Positions 1 through 7,094 of a stretch of 27,276 bases of DNA are shown piece by piece; the stretch's first letter is position 1, and the number at the start of each line of letters is the position of its first letter. The notes under the pieces are model-generated. The model saw only the letters and a list, made by a program, of their open reading frames with translations, was not told the DNA's origin and made no database searches. The DNA is from SIG672 sp045657105 (GTDB taxonomy: Bacteria > Bacillota > Clostridia > Oscillospirales > CAG-272). The stretch covers positions 1 to 27,276 of the forward strand of contig JAZOSN010000017.1 in the NCBI GenBank assembly GCA_045657105.1. Direction: 5' to 3'. The position numbers and the translations under genes were made by a program.

Positions 1-212
1 ATATCTCGCGCATAATCCATAAACTCCTCACCATCGGGAGTCAAAACCATTCCCTTCGCGCTTCGTTGGAATATGGTAATTCCAAGATCAGCTTCGAGCT
101 CTTTGATAGATCGGCTGATATTCGGTTGTGCAATCATAAGCGTTTCCGCCGCTTTATTCAACGAGCCGAGTCTTGCAACTTCGACCGCATATTTCATATG
201 TAGAATATTCAT
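1..212 (-). CDS. LysR-family transcriptional regulator, N-terminal part
   Basis: The window edge cuts this gene after about 70 codons. What remains is a typical LysR winged helix-turn-helix: a start of the form MNILHMKYAVEVARLGSLNK, then AAETLMIAQPNISRSIKELE as the helix-turn-helix, then the wing with GITIFQRSAKGMVLTPDGEE. The ATG at 212 was chosen because AGGAGG (226-221) lies 8 nt upstream. LysR proteins bind DNA as dimers or tetramers and usually respond to a small effector through a C-terminal domain that is not in this window, so the regulated process cannot be named. A good promoter lies just upstream (255-283). LysR genes are often divergent from their target. The nearest plus-strand gene is the DUF6512-like gene at 540, but more than 300 bp and several hairpins separate them, so I do not infer a link. 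Confidence 0.93.
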   Translation of the reverse strand, partial: MNILHMKYAVEVARLGSLNKAAETLMIAQPNISRSIKELEADLGITIFQRSAKGMVLTPDGEEFMDYARD

Positions 213-254
213 AAACAAGTCCTCCTCACATTGCATTGCTTACATATCTATTCT

Positions 255-283
255 ATTATATCACAAAAGCGTTAATAATTCAA
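255..283 (-). promoter_or_regulatory. sigma-A promoter of the LysR gene
   Basis: Read on the minus strand, TTGAAT (283-278) is followed by a 17-nt spacer and TATAAT (260-255). The predicted transcript start near 248 gives a leader of about 36 nt that includes the AGGAGG site. Confidence 0.75.
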
Positions 284-330
284 GGCGTTTATTTCCATTT
301 ATTTTGATAAGTGCAGAACAAGACGGTATA

Positions 331-432
331 GGAGCGTTAACGTAGTCGCTCCTCGTAGCGTGAAAGCCCGCTCTTGTAAACTTGTCGGCAGATCGTTTGT
401 CGAAACGATGCCGACACAATCAGATATTTCAC
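331..432. other. hairpin-rich intergenic segment (part of the gene-free stretch 213-539)
   Basis: Three pairings are visible. GGAGCG (331-336) pairs with CGCTCC (347-352). TGTCGGC+ATCGTTT (383-389, 392-398) pairs with AAACGAT+GCCGACA (403-416) around a GTCG loop, with a 2-nt bulge. GTGAAA (360-365) can pair with TTTCAC (427-432) to enclose the second hairpin. None is followed by a U-run, so this does not look like a simple terminator. No convincing ORF was found in 213-539. The rest holds the LysR promoter, AT-rich sequence and a small hairpin at 490-508. The palindrome could be a REP/MITE-like interspersed repeat or a protein-binding site; only a genome-wide search would tell. Confidence 0.5.
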
Positions 433-539
433 TTTATTATAACAAAAAACAACTGTAATTTCAATAGCGAACAATTTATAAATAATAATTTATGCGATTG
501 CCGCATAAGCATATAAAAACGACATACAGAGGTAAAATT

Positions 540-1064
540 ATGAAACGGCAAATAGGACTTTGGCAGTTCGTAGGTTTTGGAGTGGCATCGCTCGGCGGTA
601 CAGTTTTACATTTTTTATACGACTGGCTTGGAGAGGCGGTATGGATCGCGCCATTTTCGGGAGTGAACGAGTCAACGTGGGAACACATGAAGCTACTGTT
701 TTGGCCGACGTTCATCTTCGCAATCGTGCAGAGCTTTTTCTTTCGTGATCGTGATGATTTCTGGTGTGTGAAGCTTCGCGGAATTATTCTCGGACTTATT
801 TCAATTCCCGTTTTATTTTACACTTATAACGGTGTAGTCGGCAGATCTCCCGACTGGCTTAATATCGCGATTTTTTTCGTTTCTGCCGCGATCAGTTACA
901 TATATGAATCCCTGCTCTTCAAAAACGAAAAAACGCGTTGCAAATCCAAAATATTGCCTATTACGCTACTTTCGGTTATCGCGCTCCTGTTTGTTATTTT
1001 CACCTTTGCGACTCCCGAAATCGGGATATTCAAGGATCCGCTTACCGGAAGCTACGGCATATAA
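540..1064 (+). CDS. DUF6512-like small integral membrane protein
   Basis: A 174-residue hydrophobic protein with about five predicted membrane segments (approximately residues 9-27, 45-65, 78-95, 104-125 and 138-157). The segment NESTWEHMKLLFWP after the first helix resembles the conserved motif of the DUF6512 membrane family, whose function is unknown. I chose the ATG at 540 (MKRQIGLWQF) because AGAGG at 528-532 lies 7 nt upstream. An in-frame ATG at 492 has no ribosome binding site and lies inside a 7-bp hairpin (TTATGCG 490-496 / CGCATAA 502-508), so it is probably leader RNA. The gene stands alone: its own terminator follows and glnA behind it has its own promoter. I saw no convincing promoter upstream. 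No catalytic motif is visible and I assign no activity. Confidence 0.8.
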   Translation: MKRQIGLWQFVGFGVASLGGTVLHFLYDWLGEAVWIAPFSGVNESTWEHMKLLFWPTFIFAIVQSFFFRDRDDFWCVKLRGIILGLISIPVLFYTYNGVVGRSPDWLNIAIFFVSAAISYIYESLLFKNEKTRCKSKILPITLLSVIALLFVIFTFATPEIGIFKDPLTGSYGI

Positions 1065-1070
1065 TACAGG

Positions 1071-1106
1071 CCGCCAAGGAGTTTTCCTTAGCGGCGATTT
1101 TTGTTT
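1071..1106 (+). terminator. Rho-independent terminator of the DUF6512-like gene
   Basis: CCGCCAAGGA (1071-1080) pairs with TCCTTAGCGG (1085-1094) around a GTTT loop with one mismatch. The U-rich tail GATTTTTGTTT follows. It lies 6 nt behind the stop codon. Confidence 0.8.
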
Positions 1107-1174
1107 ACAAATAAATTTTCCTGCAACTTTTAAGTAATTATATCAAATTTTCAACACAGTTAGTATATTCACTA

Positions 1175-1203
1175 TTGACTAAACTCGAGAAAACTGTTAT
1201 AAT
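1175..1203 (+). promoter_or_regulatory. sigma-A promoter of glnA
   Basis: TTGACT (1175-1180), a 17-nt spacer and TATAAT (1198-1203) form a near-perfect promoter. The leader is about 24 nt and carries GGGAGG (1221-1226) 6 nt before the ATG at 1233. I see no obvious GlnR-like palindrome. Confidence 0.85.
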
Positions 1204-1232
1204 TAGGTATAAATATTTTAGGGAGGCATATT

Positions 1233-2657
1233 ATGTCCAAAAAAGTAGAGCAGATCTTAGCGCTTATTAAAGAAAAAGGTATAAAAATGATCGACTTCAA
1301 AATGGTCGATATTAACGGTCAGTACAGACACGTTACTATACCTGCCGAAAATTTTTCAGAAAGCACAATGAAAAACGGAATTGGATTTGACGCTTCCAAC
1401 TACGGCTACGCGGTAGTTGAGAAAAGCGATATGGTCTTTATTCCTGATCCTGACACCGCACTTATCGATCCGTTCTGTGAGATCCCCACACTTTCTATGA
1501 CGGGTAACGCGATGATCATCGACTCGCCCGAAAACCGTCCGCTTGCTCAGTATCCGCGTAACATCATCAGAGCTGCCGTTCAGTATATGAAGGATAGCGG
1601 CGTTGCGGATACCATGAAGATCCTTCCCGAATTTGAATTCTATCTTTTCGACGACGTAACATGGGGTGTCGAGCCTAACTACATCGGCGCTTCGGTAGAT
1701 GCAAAGCAGTCCTACTGGAACAGTGCGGTCGACGGAAAAGGCGTCATCGTTCCCAAGCAGAAGAACTATCATATAGCAAAGCCCTTCGACGTTTCTTACG
1801 AGTGCCGCAGTGAAATGTGCCTGCACATGAAGGACGCTGGAATAGAGATAAATTATCATCACCCCGAGGTTGCCGCTTCCGGACAGTTTGAGATCGAGCC
1901 CGATCTCGGCGAGGTCGTACACATGGCAGACGCTACTATGATGATAAAATACATCATTCACAACACCGCTCTCAAATACGGCAAGAGCGCAACCTTTATG
2001 CCCAAGCCTATCTACGGTGAGGCAGGAAGCGGAATGCACGTCCATATGCTTCTGCTCAAAAACGGCGAGCCGGTATTCTCGGACGATAATGGATACGCGC
2101 ATCTGAGCGAAACGGCACACTACTTTATGGGCGGTCTGCTCAAACACATCGCTTCCCTTTGCGCTATAACTAATCCGAGCACCAACTCCTTCAAGCGTCT
2201 TGTTCCCGGATTTGAAGCTCCCGTTACCGTTGGATACGCGACATCTAACAGAAGTGCGGTAATTCGTATTCCTGCATATGCAAAAACGCCCGAAAAGCGC
2301 CGCTTCGAGCTCAGAAACCCTGATGCTACCTGCAACCCTTATTTCTGCTACGCGGCAATTCTTATGGCAGGTCTTGACGGTATAAAGAATAAGATCGATC
2401 CTCACGCTAACGGTTGGGGACCTTACGATGTAAATCTTTATCACCTCAGCGACGAGGAGAAGGCAAAGCTCCACCACCTTCCCACATCTCTTGACGAAGC
2501 ACTTTCCGCACTCGAAGCAGATCACGACTATCTCACCGCAGGCGGAGTATTCCCCGAAGAGCTTATAAAGAACTTTATAAAGAACAAGCGCTCCGAATGT
2601 GCAGAGCTTGCTAAAATCCCCCACCCCGCAGAGTTTGACAGATATTACAATCTGTGA
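1233..2657 (+). CDS. glnA: Type I glutamine synthetase
   Basis: Makes glutamine from glutamate, ammonia and ATP in the cytoplasm, normally as a dodecamer. The 474-residue length is that of long GSI enzymes (about 470) rather than the about 445 of Bacillus GlnA. Motifs in order are: beta-grasp N-domain to about residue 100; metal ligands E133 and E135 in LPEFEFYLFD; NYHHPEVAASGQFEIE at 207-222; ATP-site GSGMHVHM at 265-272; the glutamate-binding loop NPSTNSFKRLVPGFEAP at 314-330; NRSAVIRIP at 339-347; and RRFELRNPD at 356-364. NLYHLSDEE at 401-409 lies where enteric enzymes carry the adenylylated tyrosine (NLYDLPPEE). The longer middle (about 140-195) is also shared with enteric-type enzymes. 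The gene has its own promoter and terminator, so it is monocistronic. Catalytic residues look intact. Confidence 0.97.
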   Translation: MSKKVEQILALIKEKGIKMIDFKMVDINGQYRHVTIPAENFSESTMKNGIGFDASNYGYAVVEKSDMVFIPDPDTALIDPFCEIPTLSMTGNAMIIDSPENRPLAQYPRNIIRAAVQYMKDSGVADTMKILPEFEFYLFDDVTWGVEPNYIGASVDAKQSYWNSAVDGKGVIVPKQKNYHIAKPFDVSYECRSEMCLHMKDAGIEINYHHPEVAASGQFEIEPDLGEVVHMADATMMIKYIIHNTALKYGKSATFMPKPIYGEAGSGMHVHMLLLKNGEPVFSDDNGYAHLSETAHYFMGGLLKHIASLCAITNPSTNSFKRLVPGFEAPVTVGYATSNRSAVIRIPAYAKTPEKRRFELRNPDATCNPYFCYAAILMAGLDGIKNKIDPHANGWGPYDVNLYHLSDEEKAKLHHLPTSLDEALSALEADHDYLTAGGVFPEELIKNFIKNKRSECAELAKIPHPAEFDRYYNL

Positions 2658-2670
2658 TATAAAAACAAAA

Positions 2671-2698
2671 AATCCGAGCCGAAAAGCTCGGATTTTTT
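2671..2698. terminator. bidirectional terminator between glnA and the lipoprotein gene
   Basis: AATCCGAGC (2671-2679) pairs with GCTCGGATT (2686-2694) around CGAAAA. U-runs lie on both sides: TTTTTT to 2698 on the plus strand, and the complement of AAAAAACAAAAA at 2661-2672 on the minus strand. It sits between convergent genes and probably serves both. Confidence 0.9.
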
Positions 2699-2706
2699 AT
2701 TGTCGT

Positions 2707-4482
2707 TTAATAGCTGATCTCTATTTTAACAAGGTCGATTGCATAACCGTTGCCGTATTTATTAGCGACGTTTGTAGCAAAGTAAAGAGTTTTTCCGTCT
2801 GCCGAGAAGAAGAGCGCGGGAGAATATCCGCAGTTATTTTTTCTTCCGTTAGGACCGGTGCCTCCGTCGACACTGTACGTGAAGGGGTTTTCGAGCGTTA
2901 TGAAGGTTTCACCGTAGTCAAAGCTTATGAAGAGATCGGTCTGCGACTTATCACTGCTTGCCCAGGTTCTTCCGTAAAGCACGAGCATTCCGGCTTCACT
3001 GATGGTAGGCGAGTAGGTTACCCAAGGAGAAAGTCCCATATAACGTCCATCTTCAAGCTGAGCAACCGTTCCGGGATCTGCAATATCCCATTTATCAAGA
3101 GCGGTCGACTTCTTATAAAGGTCGGGACTGTGCGTGTAGGTCTTTCCGTCAACCTTTATCTGACCGTTAGGTCTGCCGGGAGCGTAAACGACGATGTCGT
3201 AGACCGCAAGATACTCGCCATTATTCATCTTTACCAGCGAGATCATTCCCGGGCGGTAATCCTTATCCTCACAGCAAACGATCTCAAAGGGATCGCCGTC
3301 TGCACCGTTTTTGCCGACAATACCATCTTTACCTACCCAGTTTTTCATATCGGTAGTGTATTTATAAACGAGCTTCTGGTCGTGATTGGGATCGGAGTCG
3401 TCCGAGTAGAAGCAATAAATTCTTCCGTTATCGTACATAAGGAAGGGCTCCCAAACGCCGAGGTCAACCTGTACGTTTGCAGGATAGAACTGTGCTCCGC
3501 CGTAATCTATGTTATAAAGAGTCGTCCAGGTCTTTCCGAGGTCTTTACTTGCATAGAAGGTTATAGTGGTTATATTAGCAGTTCCTGTGTTTCCGTCGGA
3601 AGAGGTTCCTGCAAGAATAAGGTCACCTTTCTTGAATTCTCCCATATCTACCGGCATTTCATAGAGGTAAGGCATACGTCCGCCCCAGATTCCGCTTATT
3701 CCGTTTATAGTATCATAAACACGGGTTATTTCACTCCACGTTTCTCCGTCGTCGGTGCTTTTAAGAATAGGGTAATAATCCTCTGCCGCGTTCAGGGTAG
3801 CAAACAGGATACCGTTATTATTTTCGTTGCTCTGATGCTGAAGCTGGATCATTTTCGGATAGCTGAGCGTTCTTGAATCATACGGAGTTTCTCCGCCGTA
3901 AACGGTATACTTCTTACTGTACGAAAATTCCACGAGATTTTCGGGATAAATCACAGAGCTTGTATCTGCCTTATTGGCTTTACTGTAATTAGGATCGATA
4001 GTAATAGTTCCCTCGTGCTCAGAGGTGGAAACGAAGTTTACCGCGAAATATTTAATAGCGCGGATAGTTATTTCATCGCTCTTACCGAGAATAACGATCT
4101 TATTTCCGCTTACTTCGATAACGAAAGCCTTGTCGTTGTTTATCTCGTCGAGCTTAGCCTTTGCATCGGCAGTTTCGGTGCGGTTAGTATCACCGATAAG
4201 AATTTCTTTTTTCGAGTTTACGTCCTCGCCCTCTTCATACCAGTCGTCGCTTATCGAAAGCGTTGTGCCGGTATTGGTGATAAGTCTGTTTTGCAGAGCT
4301 ATCGTTGCAGTTACAAGATCATCACTTGCGCTATCAGAGCGAACGAGCGTGTAATCTTTAATGGAAAATCCGGTAACCTCTTCTCCGTCACCATCTCCGT
4401 CCTCGTCTTTACAGGATGCGAAGGTAAGAAGACAGGTAAGAACTGTGCAAATACAGAGCAGAAGTGATACAAATTTTTTCAT
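2707..4482 (-). CDS. Lipoprotein with Asp-box (BNR) beta-propeller, GH93/sialidase-like
   Basis: A 591-residue exported lipoprotein. The signal peptide MKKFVSLLLCICTVL runs to a lipobox ending FASC, with lipidated C24 followed by an acidic linker (DEDGDGDGEE). Residues about 37-165 form a small alpha/beta domain (KKEILIGDTNRTE, then VIEVSGNKIVILG, then RAIKYFAVNF) like the N-terminal domains found on some glucuronidases and hexosaminidases. Residues about 185-591 are a beta-propeller with Asp-boxes: STDDGETWSE (242), ASKDLGKTWT (311), SFDYGETF (520) and a weaker SADGKTLYF (560). The blades with EPFLMYDNGRIYCFYSDD (345-362) and RPGMISLVKMNNGEYLAVYD (410-429) resemble GH93 exo-arabinanase/BNR proteins. 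Its GH51 partner 32 bp upstream fits arabinan substrates, but GH93 is inference and a sialidase or pure binding role is possible. The second ATG was chosen because GGAAAGG is too close to the first (4491). Confidence 0.8.
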   Translation of the reverse strand: MKKFVSLLLCICTVLTCLLTFASCKDEDGDGDGEEVTGFSIKDYTLVRSDSASDDLVTATIALQNRLITNTGTTLSISDDWYEEGEDVNSKKEILIGDTNRTETADAKAKLDEINNDKAFVIEVSGNKIVILGKSDEITIRAIKYFAVNFVSTSEHEGTITIDPNYSKANKADTSSVIYPENLVEFSYSKKYTVYGGETPYDSRTLSYPKMIQLQHQSNENNNGILFATLNAAEDYYPILKSTDDGETWSEITRVYDTINGISGIWGGRMPYLYEMPVDMGEFKKGDLILAGTSSDGNTGTANITTITFYASKDLGKTWTTLYNIDYGGAQFYPANVQVDLGVWEPFLMYDNGRIYCFYSDDSDPNHDQKLVYKYTTDMKNWVGKDGIVGKNGADGDPFEIVCCEDKDYRPGMISLVKMNNGEYLAVYDIVVYAPGRPNGQIKVDGKTYTHSPDLYKKSTALDKWDIADPGTVAQLEDGRYMGLSPWVTYSPTISEAGMLVLYGRTWASSDKSQTDLFISFDYGETFITLENPFTYSVDGGTGPNGRKNNCGYSPALFFSADGKTLYFATNVANKYGNGYAIDLVKIEISY

Positions 4483-4514
4483 TTTATACATTTCCTTTCC
4501 GAATATTTATCTGA

Positions 4515-5969
4515 CTATTTCAAAGTTATTTCTATTGCAGCAACCGCGGCGGCAGGAAGCTCAATCTTATTTCCCTCGATAAGTGTTTCCTTTACCGGGA
4601 AGCAGTCGTGATTGAGAGGAGTGATCTCAAGAGTGGGATTCTCTGCGATATAGTACATCTTTGCGCTTTCGATCTCTTTTCCGTCAAGATCAAGGTCGAG
4701 AGTCTGTGCATAATGCATATCTGTATTTGCGATATGAATGAATATCTTATTGTCGGTCTTGGAAGCAACGGCGTCAACTGCTCCGTTGTAGGAAATATCG
4801 ACCTCTTTCTTACCCTGATGATGTGCAAAGAGGCTCATAACTGCTCCCACGGGCTGGAGATATGGGAATCCGGGCTTCCACGTGATAGGCGTAGGGATCA
4901 TAAGAGCGTTGACCTGCCATACGTTACCGAAGAAGTCTGCCATTGTTGCAATATCGAGAATATCACTGTTACGCATAAGCACGTTAAGGCATCTCGCGTA
5001 AGAAACGCCTGCCATCCAGGAGGAAAGAACCTCGCATCTGTTTCTACCGGGAAGCTGATAATGTCCCTCAGTCATAGCAAGACGCTTGTTTGAGCACTCT
5101 GCTCTCATCTTGCCGATGTGATTCTCGAGCGACTTATAAGCGTTCATCATATGGAGCCAGCTGTTATCGGGATCTTCTCTGTATTTCGTTCCCGTAAGAG
5201 GAGAATTCGGAAGTCCGGAATTAAAGTGATGGTGGAATGTGATCATATCGATTCCGTCAACCTCACTCATCTTCTTACACCAGTTGCCGTCTATCTGCGC
5301 CTGCTCTTTGTTTACGGGATCGTCACCCCAACCGATAAGCTTGATCGTGGGATCGGCATTTCTCATAGGATCGATAAAACGCTTGGTAGCTTCAACACAC
5401 TGATCACTGTTGAATCCGCGTTTGTCGTAAGAGGTTTCGTTACCGATCTGCCAATATTTAATGGTCAGGGGATTTTCTTCTCCGTTTGCTATACGGAGAG
5501 CGTTGTTAGGATTGTTGCAGTAATCGACCCATTCTGCCGCTTCCTGTGCCGTGCCGAAACGGTCAACACCCTCTTTGGGATATGCCCAATGCATACGTCC
5601 GTCAGACTCCATATTTACAACCATAAGCGGCTCTGCGTTTACCTGACGGCAGAAATCTACGATCTCGTGAGTTCCTACCATATTTGAATACAGTCCGCCC
5701 CAACAGTAGTTGAGCATCGGAATTCTGTTTTCGAACTTACCGATAGCCTCTCTCCAACGGTAGTAAGAAGCAAAGCAACCGCCGAAGCGAACCATGGTCG
5801 GAGCAAGCTCCTTTACCTTATCTATAACCTGCGGATGCCAACGCTCCTTTTCAAAATCCCATGCAGCATCGACCGAAGAGTCTGCAACTCCGAGCGGTTC
5901 CATAAACTGCATATAGAGATAAGGAGATATTTCGTGCTTGTCTTTTGTACCAATTTTCAAAGTGACCAT
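4515..5969 (-). CDS. GH51 alpha-L-arabinofuranosidase
   Basis: A 484-residue intracellular glycoside hydrolase that should release terminal arabinofuranose from arabinoxylan- or arabinan-derived oligosaccharides by a retaining mechanism. Visible GH51 marks are ISPYLYMQFMEPLG (14-27), MVRFGGCFASYYRWR (59-73), the WGGLYSNMVGT block (90-100), the acid/base E178 in YWQIGNE, ITFHHHF (243-249) and the nucleophile E301 in RLAMTEGHY. The roughly 123-residue spacing of the two glutamates is right for GH51. A beta-sandwich C-terminal domain follows from about residue 385. There is no signal peptide. The ATG at 5969 was chosen over an in-frame TTG at 5990; the purine-rich AAAGG/CAGGT leader lies before it. 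It is the first gene of an operon with the propeller lipoprotein and is divergent from an AraC regulator, its probable activator. Other GH51 specificities are possible. Confidence 0.9.
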   Translation of the reverse strand: MVTLKIGTKDKHEISPYLYMQFMEPLGVADSSVDAAWDFEKERWHPQVIDKVKELAPTMVRFGGCFASYYRWREAIGKFENRIPMLNYCWGGLYSNMVGTHEIVDFCRQVNAEPLMVVNMESDGRMHWAYPKEGVDRFGTAQEAAEWVDYCNNPNNALRIANGEENPLTIKYWQIGNETSYDKRGFNSDQCVEATKRFIDPMRNADPTIKLIGWGDDPVNKEQAQIDGNWCKKMSEVDGIDMITFHHHFNSGLPNSPLTGTKYREDPDNSWLHMMNAYKSLENHIGKMRAECSNKRLAMTEGHYQLPGRNRCEVLSSWMAGVSYARCLNVLMRNSDILDIATMADFFGNVWQVNALMIPTPITWKPGFPYLQPVGAVMSLFAHHQGKKEVDISYNGAVDAVASKTDNKIFIHIANTDMHYAQTLDLDLDGKEIESAKMYYIAENPTLEITPLNHDCFPVKETLIEGNKIELPAAAVAAIEITLK

Positions 5970-6007
5970 AATACCTGACCAACCTTTCAAAAAACATTTA
6001 CACCTTA

Positions 6008-6036
6008 ATTATAATTGTGAAATACTAAAAAGTAAA
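6008..6036 (-). promoter_or_regulatory. promoter of the GH51-lipoprotein operon
   Basis: On the minus strand, TTTACT (6036-6031), a 17-nt spacer and TATAAT (6013-6008). The weak -35 next to a consensus -10 is what one expects of an activator-dependent promoter. The predicted start is near 6001. Confidence 0.7.
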
Positions 6037-6046
6037 GTAATAGGAC

Positions 6047-6070
6047 AGACATTTTCAAAAAAATATGTCT
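6047..6070. promoter_or_regulatory. candidate AraC-family operator (inverted repeat)
   Basis: AGACATTTTC from 6047 on the plus strand and AGACATATTT on the minus strand (6070-6061) form an inverted repeat with 8 of 10 positions equal and a perfect 6-nt core, AGACAT/ATGTCT, 12 nt apart. It covers about -46 to -69 of the GH51 promoter, the usual place for an AraC-type activator, and lies within the 166-bp gap between the divergent genes. Assignment to this regulator is inferred from position. Confidence 0.5.
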
Positions 6071-6098
6071 TTATTTTGCAGTTTTTTTGTGCAATCTA

Positions 6099-6126
6099 TT
6101 GAATTTCGACTTTTTTATGCTATAAT
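6099..6126 (+). promoter_or_regulatory. promoter of the AraC-family gene
   Basis: TTGAAT (6099-6104), a 16-nt spacer and TATAAT (6121-6126). A start 7 nt behind the -10 would be at 6133, the A of an in-frame ATG, so the transcript would have no leader. Confidence 0.65.
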
Positions 6127-6132
6127 ATGTGT

Positions 6133-7032
6133 ATGAGTAACCAAACAAAAGAAAGACCGGCATTCTTCATAGACGTTTTTGGAATACACTTTAAAGTGTT
6201 CGGAACTCCGTTCTCTTCAAGAATTCCGGGGGAACAAGCGTCGTCGAAGGATCCGAAACGAATGAAAAATATACATACTCACTTTGCTTACGAGGTGTTT
6301 TTCGTCACCGACGGAAATCTGGAGCTTGTCAGCGAGCGCGGTATCACGACCTATGAAAGGAAGATCGTAATAATCCCGCCCAAGATCAAGCACTTTACCA
6401 CTCCGAGCAGTAGAGGAAGCTTCGGACTTCTTTTTTCGATAGAAAATTCAAAGGGATCTGCACTCTCCACACAGTTTCAGACCGCTCTTAATAAGGAGTG
6501 TTCAAACACTGTGGCGTGCGAGCTTCCCATCTCCGACGATATTGCATTTTACATACGAAAGATCTCTGAGAAAATAGGAAATCGAAACGGAGTATCCGAA
6601 AAGGAAGCCGAACTGTTAATATCGCTTATCTTTCACGAGATAGTGCAGATGATAGTTCCCGACATCGAGGACAAGCTTGTTGAGAAAAACAATTCGAGTC
6701 ATATAAACGCGATAGAGGCTTTTATAAACTTCAAGTTCAACGAAAAGGTCAGACTTTCTGACGTCGCGGAACACGTTTTTCTGAGTACAAGACAGGTATC
6801 GAGAATAATTCAGAAGGAATACGGTTGCACGCTCGCTGAGCTTATTATTGAAAAAAAGCTTGCCTCTGCCGAAATACTTATCAAGAATACCAATATGAAA
6901 ATAAGCGACATAGCACATCAAACCAATCTCGGATCTGAAAACTATTTTTATTCGCTATTTAAAAAGCGATACGGTATGTCCCCACTCAAATACAGAAAAC
7001 AGTGTTGGGAAAACACAAGTAATACTCGATAA
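6133..7032 (+). CDS. AraC-family transcriptional regulator
   Basis: A 299-residue regulator. The N-terminal half (about 15-150) is an AraC-type cupin with IHTHFAYEVFFVTDG (the H-x-H and YEVFF of the sugar-binding barrel) and a typical IIPPKIKH turn. The C-terminal 100 residues hold the two helix-turn-helix motifs of the AraC/XylS domain: LSDVAEHVFLSTRQVSRIIQ, then ISDIAHQTNLGSENYFYSLF, ending FKKRYGMSPLKYRK. It is divergent from the GH51-lipoprotein operon with a candidate operator between them, so I infer it activates that operon in response to arabinose or an arabino-oligosaccharide. ATGs at 6127 and 6133 are both in frame. Neither has a ribosome binding site, and the promoter places the transcript start at 6133, which I chose. 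An in-frame ATG at 6262 also lacks a good site and would remove part of the cupin. Confidence 0.92.
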   Translation: MSNQTKERPAFFIDVFGIHFKVFGTPFSSRIPGEQASSKDPKRMKNIHTHFAYEVFFVTDGNLELVSERGITTYERKIVIIPPKIKHFTTPSSRGSFGLLFSIENSKGSALSTQFQTALNKECSNTVACELPISDDIAFYIRKISEKIGNRNGVSEKEAELLISLIFHEIVQMIVPDIEDKLVEKNNSSHINAIEAFINFKFNEKVRLSDVAEHVFLSTRQVSRIIQKEYGCTLAELIIEKKLASAEILIKNTNMKISDIAHQTNLGSENYFYSLFKKRYGMSPLKYRKQCWENTSNTR

Positions 7033-7039
7033 GATGAAC

Positions 7040-7072
7040 AAATCCCGTTCCTGCGGTGCAGGAACGGGATTT
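7040..7072. terminator. strong hairpin between araC-like gene and queH-NUDIX gene
   Basis: A perfect 15-bp stem: AAATCCCGTTCCTGC (7040-7054) and its complement at 7058-7072, with a 3-nt loop. It lies 7 nt behind the AraC stop and 22 nt from the convergent gene's stop. The U-tracts are short on both sides, but the stem is very stable, so it probably ends transcription from both sides. Confidence 0.8.
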
Positions 7073-7094
7073 TGTTAGTCAGTTATAGTTATTC

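Noticed and set aside
1356..2624. 422-codon open frame antisense to glnA
   Set aside because: A shadow of biased codon use in glnA, with no ribosome binding site, no known motif and an implausible composition; glnA is intact on the other strand.
2599..3876. 425-codon plus-strand frame opposite the lipoprotein gene
   Set aside because: It crosses the glnA terminator and lies antisense to a gene with clear Asp-boxes and a lipoprotein signal. No promoter or ribosome binding site.
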